Assembly: GCF_000971055.1 (NCBI RefSeq)
Contig: NZ_LARW01000057.1
Span: 1-64,000 of the forward strand
Source: Sphingomonas sp. SRS2
GTDB taxonomy: Bacteria; Pseudomonadota; Alphaproteobacteria; Sphingomonadales; Sphingomonadaceae
DNA length: 64,000 nt
Reading direction: 5' to 3'
Shown one piece after another: positions 1 through 9,097 of the stretch. Every line of letters starts with the position of its first letter. Within the stretch, counting starts at the first letter, position 1. The notes beneath the pieces were generated by a model. That model made no database searches and had not been told where the DNA came from. It worked only from the letters and a program-made list of their open reading frames with translations. The translations under genes were made by a program, and so were the position numbers.

Positions 1-69
1 CTAAATATCGTTATATATACGAAAACTTGTTTTACATATAACAAATGAGCGGACGAGGGATTTTAGGCC
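1..69 (+). promoter_or_regulatory. AT-rich leader with a small dyad upstream of the MDR gene
   Basis: The first 45 bases are much more AT-rich than the rest of the window and hold AAAAC-TT-GTTTT (22-33), a 5-bp inverted repeat flanked by TATA-like runs. The string AAAACTTG recurs upstream of the TonB-dependent receptor at 11451. A purine-rich GAGGGA stretch lies before the first gene. A regulator site is plausible but unproven, and the promoter may begin left of the window. Confidence 0.35.
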
Positions 70-1179
70 ATGTTCACCGGTAGTGAATTGAGGACGCGCA
101 TCGGCAGTGACGGGCAGCTGACGCTGTCGATCGAACAGGTCGAGATCAGCGCGCCGGTGGAAGACGAGCTGGTCATCCGCGTCGAGGCGGCTCCAATCAA
201 TCCTACCGATCTGGGTCTTCTTCTCGGCCCGGCCGACTTCTCGTCGATGGCGGCGCAGGGGTCGACACTGACCTTCACCGTGCCGCACGACCGGCTGGCG
301 GGGGTCAAGGGCCGGCTCGGCCTGTCGCTGCCGGTTGGTCTGGAAGGCGCCGGCACGGTCGTCGCCGCCGGGCCGCAGGCAAAGGCGCTCGAAGGACGGG
401 TCGTCACGACGATGGGGCGCGGCATGTTCACGCAATATCGCAAACTGCGCGCCAACGATGTCGTCACGCTGCCCGAGGGCATGAGCGCGGCCGAGGGTGC
501 ATCGATCGTCAACCCGTTGACCGCGCTCGCCATAATGGAGACGGCGAAGCGCGAGGGACACCGCGCGATCGTGCACAACGCCGCCGCCTCGAATGTCGGC
601 CAGATGCTGAACAAGATCTGTGCCGCCGATGGCGTGCCGCTGGTCAATATCGTGCGGTCACAGGAGCAGGTCGACATCTTGCGCCGCATAGGCGCGGTTC
701 ATGCGATCAACAGCTCGGATGCGGACTTTCTCGACCAGCTCGACGCGGCGCTGGCGGAAACGGATGCCACAATCGCCTTCGACGCGATCGGCGGCGGCGC
801 GATGGGCAGTCAGATGCTCGAAGCCATGGAACGTGTGGCGGTCGCGAAGATGACGCAATATGTCCGGACCGGTTCGGATGTCTTCAAACAACTCTATGTC
901 TACGGTGCGCTCGATTTCTCGACCACCGTGCTGAACCGGCCCGCGGTCGGCTATTATTGGGGCATGGGCGGCTGGATCGTTTTCCAGGTCCTCCGCGACA
1001 TCGGCCCCGAGGGCGTCGATCGCCTCACGCAACGCATGATAGACGAATTCAAGACGACGTTCGCCATCGACTATACGCGCGTGATTGGTCTTGCCGAGGC
1101 GCTGCAGCCCGACGTGCTGCGCGCCTGTGAGCGAAAGGCGACAGGCGAGAAGTTCCTGATCGACCCGAGCCGCGGCTGA
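70..1179 (+). CDS. MDR-family zinc-type alcohol dehydrogenase / quinone oxidoreductase-like protein
   Basis: A 369-residue medium-chain dehydrogenase/reductase. The N-terminal GroES-like part contains the typical APINPTDLG and VGLEGAGTVVAAG stretches. The Rossmann part begins near residue 165 (VHNAAASNVGQM) and is followed by GGGAMG. The cysteine/histidine set of zinc alcohol dehydrogenases is not apparent, so a zinc-free NADPH quinone or enoyl reductase-like enzyme is more likely. It lies 24 bases before an acyl-CoA ligase in the same direction and probably opens that operon. The substrate is unknown; reduction of an unsaturated ketone or CoA thioester would suit the context, by inference. 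Confidence 0.8.
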   Translation: MFTGSELRTRIGSDGQLTLSIEQVEISAPVEDELVIRVEAAPINPTDLGLLLGPADFSSMAAQGSTLTFTVPHDRLAGVKGRLGLSLPVGLEGAGTVVAAGPQAKALEGRVVTTMGRGMFTQYRKLRANDVVTLPEGMSAAEGASIVNPLTALAIMETAKREGHRAIVHNAAASNVGQMLNKICAADGVPLVNIVRSQEQVDILRRIGAVHAINSSDADFLDQLDAALAETDATIAFDAIGGGAMGSQMLEAMERVAVAKMTQYVRTGSDVFKQLYVYGALDFSTTVLNRPAVGYYWGMGGWIVFQVLRDIGPEGVDRLTQRMIDEFKTTFAIDYTRVIGLAEALQPDVLRACERKATGEKFLIDPSRG

Positions 1180-1203
1180 CACCGGACGTAAAGGGAGGAA
1201 GCC

Positions 1204-2832
1204 GTGCGAGGACTGATGCAGACGTCGCCGCTGATGATCAGCGGCATCCTGCGCCATGCGGAAGTGGCGCACCCGGACCGCGAAATCATATCGCGCCTGA
1301 CCGATGGCAGCATCTGGCGATATGATTACGCCGCATTCGCGGAGCGCGTGCGGCGCTGCGCGAACATGTTGCGGACGATGGGCGTGGGGCCGGGCGATCG
1401 CGTAACCTCGCTCGCCTGGAACACCCATCATCATATGGAGCTGTTCTTCGCTGTGCCCGGCATCGGCGCGGTGCTGCATACGGCCAACCCCCGCCTATCC
1501 GACGATCAGATCGTCTACACCATCGCGCACGCCGCCAGCCGGGTCTTCTTCTACGATCCGAATCTGGCGCCGCTTGTGGAACGGTTGCGACCGCGGCTGG
1601 AGGAGGTCCGGGCCTTCATCCCGCTGGACGCGGACGATGGAAAGGATGCGGCCCGCAGCCGCGCCGCTGCTTATGAGCAATTGCTGGCTGCCGCATCGCC
1701 CCAGCTCGACTGGCCGCAGTTCGACGAGAATGAGGCGGCGTTCCTCTGCTACACCTCCGGAACGACCGGGAATCCCAAAGGCGTCCTCTACTCGCATCGC
1801 TCGGTCGTGCTGCATGCCATCACGGCGGGATTGAGCAGCGCGCTCGGCTTCAGCGCGTTCGACTGCATCATGCCGTGCCAGTCGCTATATCACGCGACCG
1901 CCTGGGGCCTGCCCTTCGTCGCCGCGATCAACGGCTGCAAGATCGCGCTGCCCGCCGATCGGTTCGACGGGGCCAGCCTGCAACAGCTAATCCAGGATGA
2001 AGGCGTTACCTTTTCCGGTGGCGTTCCGACGATCTGGACCATGTACCTCGATCATCTCCAACGGACCGGGGAAACGACGGGCTCGCTGCGCCAGATCGTC
2101 ATCGGCGGATCGGCGGTGCCTCGTGCGATGGCCGAGACATTCCAGAATTACGGCGTCCAGGTCCGCCAGATCTGGGGCATGACCGAGATGAGCCCGCTCG
2201 GTGTGCTGTCCACCCCGACGCCAAAGCTCGCCGAAGCGGGCTCCGACATCTGCGACGACGTCATCTGGACGCGGCAGGGCCGTCGCCAGTTCGGCGTCGA
2301 ACTGAAGATCGTCGATGATAAGGGCCTCGAACTGCCGAGCGACGGGCAAAGTCCCGGATCGGTAATGGTTCGCGGCCCGTGGATCATCGAACGCTATTAT
2401 CGCAGCGAGGCGAGCGCGCTGGACGCGGATGGCTGGTTCGATACCGGCGACATCGCGACGATCGACCAATATGGATTTATGCGCATCACCGACCGCAGCA
2501 AGGATGTCATAAAATCCGGCGGCGAATGGGTAAGCTCGATCGATGTCGAGAATGTCGCCGTCGCCTGTTCCGGGGTCAGGTTCGCAGCAGTGGTCGGCGT
2601 CTATCATCCCAAATGGGAAGAACGGCCCATCCTCATCGTCGAAACCCATGACGGCGCGACAGTGACCATCGAAGCGATGCTCGCGCACCTCCAACCGCAC
2701 ATGCCGCGCTGGTGGCTACCGGATGCGGTGATCTTCGAGAATATTCCGATGACTGCCACCGGAAAGATCGACAAGAAGACCCTGCGCGAACGCCATGCCC
2801 GGTGCCTCGCGCAGGAGGACACTGGCGCATGA
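1204..2832 (+). CDS. AMP-dependent acyl-CoA synthetase/ligase
   Basis: A 542-residue member of the ANL superfamily that activates a carboxylic acid with ATP and CoA through an acyl-adenylate. The P-loop [11 protein letters not shown] is near residue 183. The adenylate-binding WGMTEMSP is near 324, GWFDTGDIA is near 410, the hinge [13 protein letters not shown] follows, and the catalytic lysine is in TGKIDKK close to the C-terminus. GTG at 1204 is chosen because GGAGG (1195-1199) is well spaced for it and too far from the ATG at 1216. The stop overlaps the next start (ATGA). Its fatty-acyl ligase-like motifs suggest a medium/long-chain or aryl-alkanoic acid substrate. Confidence 0.88.
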   Translation: MRGLMQTSPLMISGILRHAEVAHPDREIISRLTDGSIWRYDYAAFAERVRRCANMLRTMGVGPGDRVTSLAWNTHHHMELFFAVPGIGAVLHTANPRLSDDQIVYTIAHAASRVFFYDPNLAPLVERLRPRLEEVRAFIPLDADDGKDAARSRAAAYEQLLAAASPQLDWPQFDENEAAFLCYTSGTTGNPKGVLYSHRSVVLHAITAGLSSALGFSAFDCIMPCQSLYHATAWGLPFVAAINGCKIALPADRFDGASLQQLIQDEGVTFSGGVPTIWTMYLDHLQRTGETTGSLRQIVIGGSAVPRAMAETFQNYGVQVRQIWGMTEMSPLGVLSTPTPKLAEAGSDICDDVIWTRQGRRQFGVELKIVDDKGLELPSDGQSPGSVMVRGPWIIERYYRSEASALDADGWFDTGDIATIDQYGFMRITDRSKDVIKSGGEWVSSIDVENVAVACSGVRFAAVVGVYHPKWEERPILIVETHDGATVTIEAMLAHLQPHMPRWWLPDAVIFENIPMTATGKIDKKTLRERHARCLAQEDTGA

Positions 2833-3866
2833 CCGACACGGCACCTGAACAATCGCCACTACCACTGGCCGGCATCAAGATAGTCGAGTTCGCGGGTATT
2901 GGCCCGGGTCCCCATGCGGCGATGATGCTGGCGGACATGGGCGCGACCGTCGTCCGCATCGACCGGGCGGGCGGCAATGGCTGGCCGAACCCCGTGGCGG
3001 ATCGCGGCCGCACCGTCATCGAACTCGATCTGAGGGACGCGGAAGGCAAGCAACGGTGCCTCAGCCTGATCGATTCGGCCGACATAGTGATCGAGGGGTA
3101 CCGTCCGGGCGTGATGGAGCGCCTCGGCTTCGGCCCCGACGCGCTGGCCGTGCGCAATCCCGGCCTGATCTATGGCCGCATGACCGGCTGGGGCCAGGAC
3201 GGACCGCTCGCCAAGGCTGCGGGCCACGACATCAACTATATCGCACTGACCGGCGCACTCGCCGCGCTTGGCGATGACGAAGCGCCTCCCCGTCCGCCGC
3301 TCAACCTGGTGGGCGATTTCGGCGGCGGTTCGACCTTCCTCGTCATGGGCATCCTTGCGGCGCTGTTCGATCGTACGCGATCAGGCAAGGGCCGGGTGGT
3401 CGACGCGGCGATCGTCGATGGGGTGGCGGCGAGCATGACGTTCTTCGCCGGCCTGCTCCCATCGGGCGCGATATCGCTCGACCGCCGGAAGAATCTGCTC
3501 GGCGGCGCGGCGCCCTTCTATCGTTGCTATCGCTGCGCAGATGGCCGCGACATTTCAATTGGGCCGATCGAGCCGCAATTTTATCGCGAGCTCATCACCC
3601 GCATCGGCGCGCCGGTCGCGTTGCTCGATCGCCAGAACGACATGGCATGTTGGGAAGCGGACTCCGGCATTCTCGCCGGGATATTCGCGGCGAAGACCCA
3701 GGACGAATGGTGCGCGCTGCTTGAAGGAAGCGACGCCTGCTTCGCCCCCGTGCTGACGCTCGTCGAGGCGGCTGCACATCCGCACAATGTGGCGCGGGCG
3801 CAATATGCCACGCGCGACGGCGTGTTGCATGCCGCGCCAGCGCCGCGATTCACGCCGCTGACCTGA
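2829..3866 (+). CDS. CaiB/BaiF CoA-transferase family protein, alpha-methylacyl-CoA racemase-like
   Basis: A 345-residue protein opening with LAGIKIVEFAGIGPGPHAAMM, the class III CoA-transferase fold. The central RMTGWGQDGPLAKAAGHDINY closely matches alpha-methylacyl-CoA racemases, and its His-Asp pair is the family's catalytic motif. It probably inverts a 2-methyl branch on the CoA ester made by the upstream ligase; CoA transfer is the alternative. The start is the ATG overlapping the ligase stop by four bases, so the two are translationally coupled. An open frame extends further upstream but only inside the ligase gene. With the ligase it suggests beta-oxidation of a branched, terpenoid, steroid or arylpropionate acid. 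Confidence 0.85.
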   Translation: MTDTAPEQSPLPLAGIKIVEFAGIGPGPHAAMMLADMGATVVRIDRAGGNGWPNPVADRGRTVIELDLRDAEGKQRCLSLIDSADIVIEGYRPGVMERLGFGPDALAVRNPGLIYGRMTGWGQDGPLAKAAGHDINYIALTGALAALGDDEAPPRPPLNLVGDFGGGSTFLVMGILAALFDRTRSGKGRVVDAAIVDGVAASMTFFAGLLPSGAISLDRRKNLLGGAAPFYRCYRCADGRDISIGPIEPQFYRELITRIGAPVALLDRQNDMACWEADSGILAGIFAAKTQDEWCALLEGSDACFAPVLTLVEAAAHPHNVARAQYATRDGVLHAAPAPRFTPLT

Positions 3867-3912
3867 GGCTGCCCGTCGCAGGCGGCATTCCACTGTCCTA
3901 CGAGAGGAAGAG

Positions 3913-5157
3913 ATGATGGACCGTTTGGAAGCCGATGCGCCGCCGCCCGCCGACCATGATCTCCCCTATGACGTCGTCATCCGCAATGCGCGCGTTTTTG
4001 ACGGAAGGGCCGAACTGCCCGGCCCGCGCAATGTAGGGATACGCGGTCATGCGATTGCCGCCGTTTCAGAGACGCCGCTGCAGGGGCGGATCGAAATCGA
4101 CGGCGACGGCGGGTGGCTGATGCCGGGCCTGATCGATACACATATCCATCTTCTCGACTTTTCGGTCGTTACCGACCCGGATTCGCTGAGCGACTATGTC
4201 GACAATGTCATTCCGCTCACGCTCGACCGCTTTTTGCAAAATGGCATAACCTCAGTAAAATCGGTGGGGGATCCGACCACCGAAATCCTCGCGTTGCGCG
4301 CCAGGTTGTCGGCGGGATCGCTCCGTGGCCCCCGGCTGTTCGTGACGGGTTCTTCGATCACGGGCCGGGACGGCCACCCGGTATCGACCGTGTTCGGCGG
4401 CAACCGATGGTATGCGGCGCGCGCGGTCGGTGAGGTCGACAGCGCGCAGATGATGCGGGATCTGGTCCATCATCTGGCCGATCAACGGGTCGATGCGATC
4501 AAGCTGGTGTCCGAAGGGGCATGCTGCATTCCCGGATCGCCGCAATATGTGTGGCAAAACCCGGTATTTCCTGCCGCAGTCGAGCTTGTCCGCCTGCCCC
4601 GGCAGATCCTGCGCGCCGGGATCGAAGCTGCGCATGAGCGCAGGCTGCGCGTGACAGTCCATACGGTGCAGCAGGATGCAGCGATCGAAGCGGTTGAGGC
4701 CGGCGCCGACGGACTCGAGCATGGGATCACGGTCGAGCCGATCACTGATCCCCGGCTTCTGGACATGATCCGCGACCGCGGGGTCGTCTACACCCCGACC
4801 TTGTGGATTAAGGGCGAGATGCATCCCACCTCGATCCCGAACACCAGGGTGGTCATGGACGCCGGAGTCCGGATTGCCTGCGGCAGCGACAGCTTTCCGG
4901 GGCGCGGCGCCTTCGGGGAGAATACGATCGAGGAAGCCGAACTGCTCGTTGCCGCCGGCATGTCCACCAGTCAGGTGCTGGTTGCGGCGACCAGCGAGGC
5001 CGCCAGGCATCTCGACCGCTCGGATATCGGCACGCTCGCGCCGGGGAAAAGCGCGGACATGATCCTTCTGGCCGGCAATCCCGTTGAGGATATCAGCAAC
5101 CTGCGCAAACTAAGGCTGACGATCTTGAACGGCGAGATCGTGGTCGACAGGCGATAG
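3913..5157 (+). CDS. Metal-dependent amidohydrolase (imidazolonepropionase-like)
   Basis: A 414-residue amidohydrolase-superfamily enzyme. It has a short N-terminal beta-sandwich (residues 20-70), then DTHIHL with metal ligands His77 and His79. A candidate carboxylated lysine lies in DAIKLVSEG. Later metal ligands fit the histidines in RVTVHTVQ and DGLEHG and the aspartate in CGSDSF. The C-terminal LAPGKSADMILLAGNP is typical of the cytosolic Xaa-Pro dipeptidase / imidazolonepropionase-like branch. Two in-frame ATGs (3913, 3916) follow GAGAGGAAG and either could start. It precedes a CobW-type GTPase by eight bases, which may supply its metal. The substrate cannot be deduced. Confidence 0.82.
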   Translation: MMDRLEADAPPPADHDLPYDVVIRNARVFDGRAELPGPRNVGIRGHAIAAVSETPLQGRIEIDGDGGWLMPGLIDTHIHLLDFSVVTDPDSLSDYVDNVIPLTLDRFLQNGITSVKSVGDPTTEILALRARLSAGSLRGPRLFVTGSSITGRDGHPVSTVFGGNRWYAARAVGEVDSAQMMRDLVHHLADQRVDAIKLVSEGACCIPGSPQYVWQNPVFPAAVELVRLPRQILRAGIEAAHERRLRVTVHTVQQDAAIEAVEAGADGLEHGITVEPITDPRLLDMIRDRGVVYTPTLWIKGEMHPTSIPNTRVVMDAGVRIACGSDSFPGRGAFGENTIEEAELLVAAGMSTSQVLVAATSEAARHLDRSDIGTLAPGKSADMILLAGNPVEDISNLRKLRLTILNGEIVVDRR

Positions 5158-5165
5158 GTTCAGCT

Positions 5166-6176
5166 ATGTCCGGACCATCGCCCATATCCGTGACCGTGCT
5201 GACGGGTTTTCTCGGCGCCGGAAAAACGACGCTGTTGAACCGAATCCTGCAGGGAGACCACGGTCGGCGCTATGCAGTCATCGTCAACGAGTTCGGCGAA
5301 ATCGGCATCGACGGCGAGCTCATATTGAGCTCGAAGGACGACGTGGTGATGCTCAGCAATGGGTGCCTGTGCTGCAAGGTCCGCGGCGATCTTCTGGCCA
5401 CTCTGAAGTCTCTTCTCGCAGGCGGCGAACATTTTGACGGCATCCTGATCGAGACGACCGGGCTGGCTGACCCCGGCCCCGTCGCCCAGACCTTCTTCAT
5501 GGATCCGGCGATCACCGCCCGGACACGGCTGGATGCAATCGTGACGGTTGCCGACGCGCGCCATGTCTCGGCATGTCTCGCGGATTTTCCAGAGGCGGCG
5601 GCGCAGATCGCGGCGGCGAACATCGTCGTGCTGAACAAGGCCGACCTCGCTACGGCCAGCGATCTCGACCGGGTCGAAGACGACATCCGCTCACTCAACG
5701 GGTTCGCGACGATCCTTCGCTGCGTGCTGGGAGAGGTGCCGCTGTCCGCGCTGCTCGATCGCAACGCGCTCAATCTTCGCCATGTCGCCGAAAACGTCCC
5801 GGCATTCGAGGCCGGCCATCATCGTCATGCGGAGATCGAGAGCGTGAGCCTTCAGTCGAACCGGCCGCTCGACATGGACCGCTTCCTTCGCTGGATCGAC
5901 AGCCTGCTCGCCATGAGCGGCGACGATATCATCCGAGTGAAGGGCATCCTCGATTTCGAAGGGCAGCGCCGCCGCTTCGTTCTGCAAGCCGTCCACCGGA
6001 TCATGAATGGCGACTTTCTGGACGAATGGAGCACCGGCCCACGGCTCTCGAAACTGGTCATCATTGGCCGCAAGCTCGACCGGGATCGCCTTCACCGGAA
6101 TTTCCAGGGATGTCGGGCCGGCGCTCACCACGGCCCGGCGGCGGGCCGCAGCCCGGACCTGCTGCACGCCGCCTAG
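5166..6176 (+). CDS. CobW/G3E-family GTP-binding metallochaperone
   Basis: A 336-residue COG0523 protein. It has a Walker A motif GFLGAGKT (14-21), the signature metal-binding CLCC (67-70) within NGCLCCKVRGDL, an ETTGLADP switch region, NKAD for guanine specificity, and a CobW C-terminal domain. Members insert or traffic Zn, Co or Fe for client enzymes. No Zur-linked neighbours are visible. The gene sits eight bases after the amidohydrolase, so a dedicated chaperone role for that enzyme is a reasonable inference. The last 20 residues are Ala/Gly/His-rich and look lineage-specific. Confidence 0.85.
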   Translation: MSGPSPISVTVLTGFLGAGKTTLLNRILQGDHGRRYAVIVNEFGEIGIDGELILSSKDDVVMLSNGCLCCKVRGDLLATLKSLLAGGEHFDGILIETTGLADPGPVAQTFFMDPAITARTRLDAIVTVADARHVSACLADFPEAAAQIAAANIVVLNKADLATASDLDRVEDDIRSLNGFATILRCVLGEVPLSALLDRNALNLRHVAENVPAFEAGHHRHAEIESVSLQSNRPLDMDRFLRWIDSLLAMSGDDIIRVKGILDFEGQRRRFVLQAVHRIMNGDFLDEWSTGPRLSKLVIIGRKLDRDRLHRNFQGCRAGAHHGPAAGRSPDLLHAA

Positions 6177-6213
6177 CACTTGTCGCTCCGGGCGTCCGGC
6201 CTGATGGTTGGGA

Positions 6214-6233
6214 CGGGATGACGCCCCATCCCG
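6214..6233. terminator. Stem-loop between convergent cobW-like and SMP-30 genes
   Basis: CGGGATG (6214-6220) pairs perfectly with CATCCCG (6227-6233) across a six-base loop, placed between two converging genes. There is no clear T-run on either side, so it may be a rho-assisted or bidirectional stop rather than a classical intrinsic terminator. Confidence 0.4.
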
Positions 6234-6243
6234 CTGCGAACAC

Positions 6244-7125
6244 TCAGCCTGCCGGGATGTCCTTGATATCCAGCGCGATCAGCTTCGAGTTGATCGGGTT
6301 CTGGTTGACGTGATTCAGGTCGTGCGACGCCGCCAGGCACACCGCCAGAATATCGCCATTGTCGCCGCCCATCACGCAGGAGTAAGCGGCCATCCCGTCG
6401 GGAACGGCGTAGCGCTTGATGATCTTTCCACCCGGAGCGACCAGGACGACCTTACGCCCAAACGGATCGGAAACCCAGATGCCGCCGTCAGGACCATTGG
6501 CGATACCGTCGGGGCCGAACGTCATGGCCGGAACGAACGCGGCAAGATCCGAACCCGCTATGGGCGGGCCGAAGACCGCCCATGTCGAACGCTCCGTCAG
6601 CGCACCATCGGCTTCGACCTTGAATGATGTCAGGCGCTGTCCGAAGGTCTCGGCAACGACGAGGGTCCTGCCGTCGTCGAGGAAGGCCATTCCGTTGGGA
6701 AAGAGCAACCCGTCCGCGACGATGTGGGTCGAGCCGTCCGGATCGACACGCAGGATCGCCCCCGGCGCGAAGGGCTCCCCGCCCTGGATGTTGAAGCCCA
6801 TCGTACCGATGTAACAGCGGCCTGCCGCGTCGGTGATCATGTCATTCGGTATACCGCGACGCGCTTGCGAAAGATCCGCGACCTGCTCCGCGCCATCGAC
6901 GCTGATCTTCAGAAGCTTGCTGTCGAGCATGGCTACCACGACCATCTCGCCTTCCGCGCCCCAGCCGATGCTGGAAATCGTGCCGTCATAGGTGAAGATC
7001 GTCTCGGCTTCGCCCCCCGGAGTTACCGCGATCACCTTGCCGCCAAAGCAATCGACCAGCCAGAAACGGCCGTCGCGCCACCACAATCCTTCGAGGAACT
7101 TCCAGCCTGCCGTCAGCGTCTGCAT
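6244..7125 (-). CDS. SMP-30/gluconolactonase/LRE family lactone hydrolase
   Basis: A 293-residue six-bladed beta-propeller of the SMP-30/gluconolactonase family. Visible pieces are LEGLWWRDGRFWLVD (blade 1, with the metal-binding glutamate), the PNDMITDAAGRCYIGT stretch (metal-binding asparagine), LFPNGMAFLDDGRTL, and GPDGGIWVSDPFG. These proteins hydrolyse sugar or aromatic-derived lactones using a divalent metal. It lies 11 bases downstream of the cupin gene and follows fumarylacetoacetase on the same strand, so it likely acts on a lactone intermediate of the same pathway. The specific lactone is unknown. Confidence 0.82.
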   Translation of the reverse strand: MQTLTAGWKFLEGLWWRDGRFWLVDCFGGKVIAVTPGGEAETIFTYDGTISSIGWGAEGEMVVVAMLDSKLLKISVDGAEQVADLSQARRGIPNDMITDAAGRCYIGTMGFNIQGGEPFAPGAILRVDPDGSTHIVADGLLFPNGMAFLDDGRTLVVAETFGQRLTSFKVEADGALTERSTWAVFGPPIAGSDLAAFVPAMTFGPDGIANGPDGGIWVSDPFGRKVVLVAPGGKIIKRYAVPDGMAAYSCVMGGDNGDILAVCLAASHDLNHVNQNPINSKLIALDIKDIPAG

Positions 7126-7136
7126 GTCCTGTGTTC

Positions 7137-7658
7137 CTAAGCTGAAGTCGGCATCGGGCTGATCTTGCCGTGGAGATTGCCCAGATCGTCACCCAGCAGC
7201 TTGCCGCCGGCGCTGACCGGATTTGCATCGATCAGCACGAACAGGAAGCGCACCGGGGCAGTCCCCCGCACGATCCATTTGTGATTGGTCCCGCGCTGAA
7301 TGACCACGTCGCCGGTTTTCAGGCCACGGATCATTTCGCCATTATCAAGCTCCATGTCGCACTCGCCCGCCAGCATCACGGCATAGTCCAGGGTTTCGGT
7401 CCGATGCATGACACTGGCGCTGTGTGCGTCCGGCGCCATTTCGCCGATGCGCATAAGCACGCGCTGTCCCTTAGCGCCCGGCTCGCCGTTGTTGAAGGCG
7501 GTCTCGTCATTGTTGACCGGCAGTTCGCCGGTGCACCAGACCGTCATCGCCTGATAGCCCGGAAGCCGTTCCTGCGACTTCATGATCTCGTCGTTTCTGA
7601 CGATCGCATTGCCATGCTCGTCATGCCCGGTGATGACCCGCCTAATCTCAAACGCCAC
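7137..7658 (-). CDS. Cupin-domain protein
   Basis: A 173-residue single-cupin protein. Cupin motif 1 is recognisable as HRTETLDYAVMLAGECDMEL and motif 2 as KTGDVVIQRGTNHKW. GTG at 7658 is preferred because AAGGAG lies six bases upstream; an in-frame TTG at 7673 would place that ribosome site inside the gene. It could be a metal-dependent dioxygenase/isomerase or a binding protein. The position between fumarylacetoacetase and SMP-30 lactonase favours an aromatic ring-degradation step, but homogentisate or gentisate dioxygenase identity cannot be claimed, as those enzymes are bigger or bicupin. Confidence 0.7.
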   Translation of the reverse strand: MAFEIRRVITGHDEHGNAIVRNDEIMKSQERLPGYQAMTVWCTGELPVNNDETAFNNGEPGAKGQRVLMRIGEMAPDAHSASVMHRTETLDYAVMLAGECDMELDNGEMIRGLKTGDVVIQRGTNHKWIVRGTAPVRFLFVLIDANPVSAGGKLLGDDLGNLHGKISPMPTSA

Positions 7659-7704
7659 GGCCTTCTCCTTCAATTATGATGTTCATGCCGCGCACGACTT
7701 GCGA

Positions 7705-9015
7705 TCAGGGTGCGATCGCGGGCTCGATCCTGCCACTGCACATGCCGAAGCCGATCGATGCGAAGCCGGGCCGCTCGCACCGGCCGGTAAAGCTGACCTC
7801 GTCCCCATCTTCCAGGAAGATGCGCGCCTCTCCGTTGGGAAGGGTCAGCGGCGATTGCGCCATGCTGCACAATTCCAACATGCTGGCAAACATTTCGCGG
7901 GCGGGCCCCGAGGCGGTGCCCGAGCCGATCAGGTCGCCGGGGCACAGATTGGTGCCGCCGCAACTATGGTGCGCGATCATCTGCGCGAAGGTCCAATACA
8001 AGTAGCGTGCATCGGTGCCGACGATCTTGGCGGGCGCCGCGCCGGCCTGCCGCATGTTCGCGGTCGACAAATGGGCCTCCAGCCTGATGGCGAGGCCGCC
8101 ATGCGCCTGATCGTCGTCATCGATCAGATAAGGCAGCGGCTGCGGCACGCCGGGGACGCGGTCCATTACAGGCGCGCGGAACGGGGCCATCGCATGCTGC
8201 GAGACGATCCATGGCGAGATGGTCGTGCTGAACCCCTTGCCGTTGAATGGGCCCAGCGGGGTGGTCTCCCAGAATTGAATATCCCGCGCCGACCAGTCGT
8301 TGAGCAGGCAGAAGCCCGCGATCCGGCTCTCCGCCTCGCCGATCGGCACCGGCGTTCCCAATGGATTTGCGCCGGCAACGAATATCCCCATTTCGATCTC
8401 GAAATCGAGCCAGCGGCTTGGGCCGAATTCCGCCCGCTTATCGGCCAGCCACTGGCCGAGCGGACGGCGAACCGCCTCGCCGCTGATCCGGACCGAAGAC
8501 GACCGCCCATTATAGGCGAGCGGCATGCTGGTAAAACCGGGCGGGATCTGCGGGCTGCCATTCAGGAGCCGCATACATTCTTCGGCATGGTGGATGCCGA
8601 CGAAGAAATCGGTGAAGCTGCGCAGGGAGGTTGGCAGGTGCATCCGCGCGTCGCTCATCGCGATCAGCGCATTCTCCGCAACACGCGCGCTTGTGGCGCT
8701 ATCGCACCCTGCGTCGAGCAGATCGCCGACGATGGAGCGAAGCTGTCCGAGATGATCGAGGCCGGCACTGAGAAGCGGATCGAGATCGGGGCCGTCGACG
8801 AGCCCCGCCAGCTTCGCCGGCAGCAAGCCGGCTTTGGCAACCGCGCGAAGGTCCAGAATGGAATCGCCGATCGCGACGCCGGGCCGCCTATCCTCGCCGT
8901 CGCGGCTGAAGATGCCGAAAGGCAGGTTCTGGATAGGAAAATCGGTCGCGGACGTATTGGCGCTCTCCACCCAGCTCTTGCGGGACGCGTCGTGGGTGGC
9001 ATCGATCGGAATCAT
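7705..9015 (-). CDS. fahA: Fumarylacetoacetase
   Basis: A 436-residue protein with the usual length and both domains of fumarylacetoacetase. The N-terminal domain has FPIQNLPFGIFSRDGED. The catalytic FAH fold has FVGIHHAEECMRLLNG (catalytic His), DFEIEMGIFVAG (metal-binding Glu), NDWSARDIQFWE and GDLIGSGTASGP. It splits fumarylacetoacetate into fumarate and acetoacetate, the last step of tyrosine/homogentisate degradation. A GST is nearby (13179) and could serve as maleylacetoacetate isomerase, but no homogentisate dioxygenase is in the window. A related substrate is possible. Confidence 0.88.
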   Translation of the reverse strand: MIPIDATHDASRKSWVESANTSATDFPIQNLPFGIFSRDGEDRRPGVAIGDSILDLRAVAKAGLLPAKLAGLVDGPDLDPLLSAGLDHLGQLRSIVGDLLDAGCDSATSARVAENALIAMSDARMHLPTSLRSFTDFFVGIHHAEECMRLLNGSPQIPPGFTSMPLAYNGRSSSVRISGEAVRRPLGQWLADKRAEFGPSRWLDFEIEMGIFVAGANPLGTPVPIGEAESRIAGFCLLNDWSARDIQFWETTPLGPFNGKGFSTTISPWIVSQHAMAPFRAPVMDRVPGVPQPLPYLIDDDDQAHGGLAIRLEAHLSTANMRQAGAAPAKIVGTDARYLYWTFAQMIAHHSCGGTNLCPGDLIGSGTASGPAREMFASMLELCSMAQSPLTLPNGEARIFLEDGDEVSFTGRCERPGFASIGFGMCSGRIEPAIAP

Positions 9016-9097
9016 TTTAGCAACTCATCATGTCGGAATGGTCCGTCGCGGTGCTGTGGGCAGGCGGCCTCATTGCGGCCGCCTGCCCTGGCACTGG

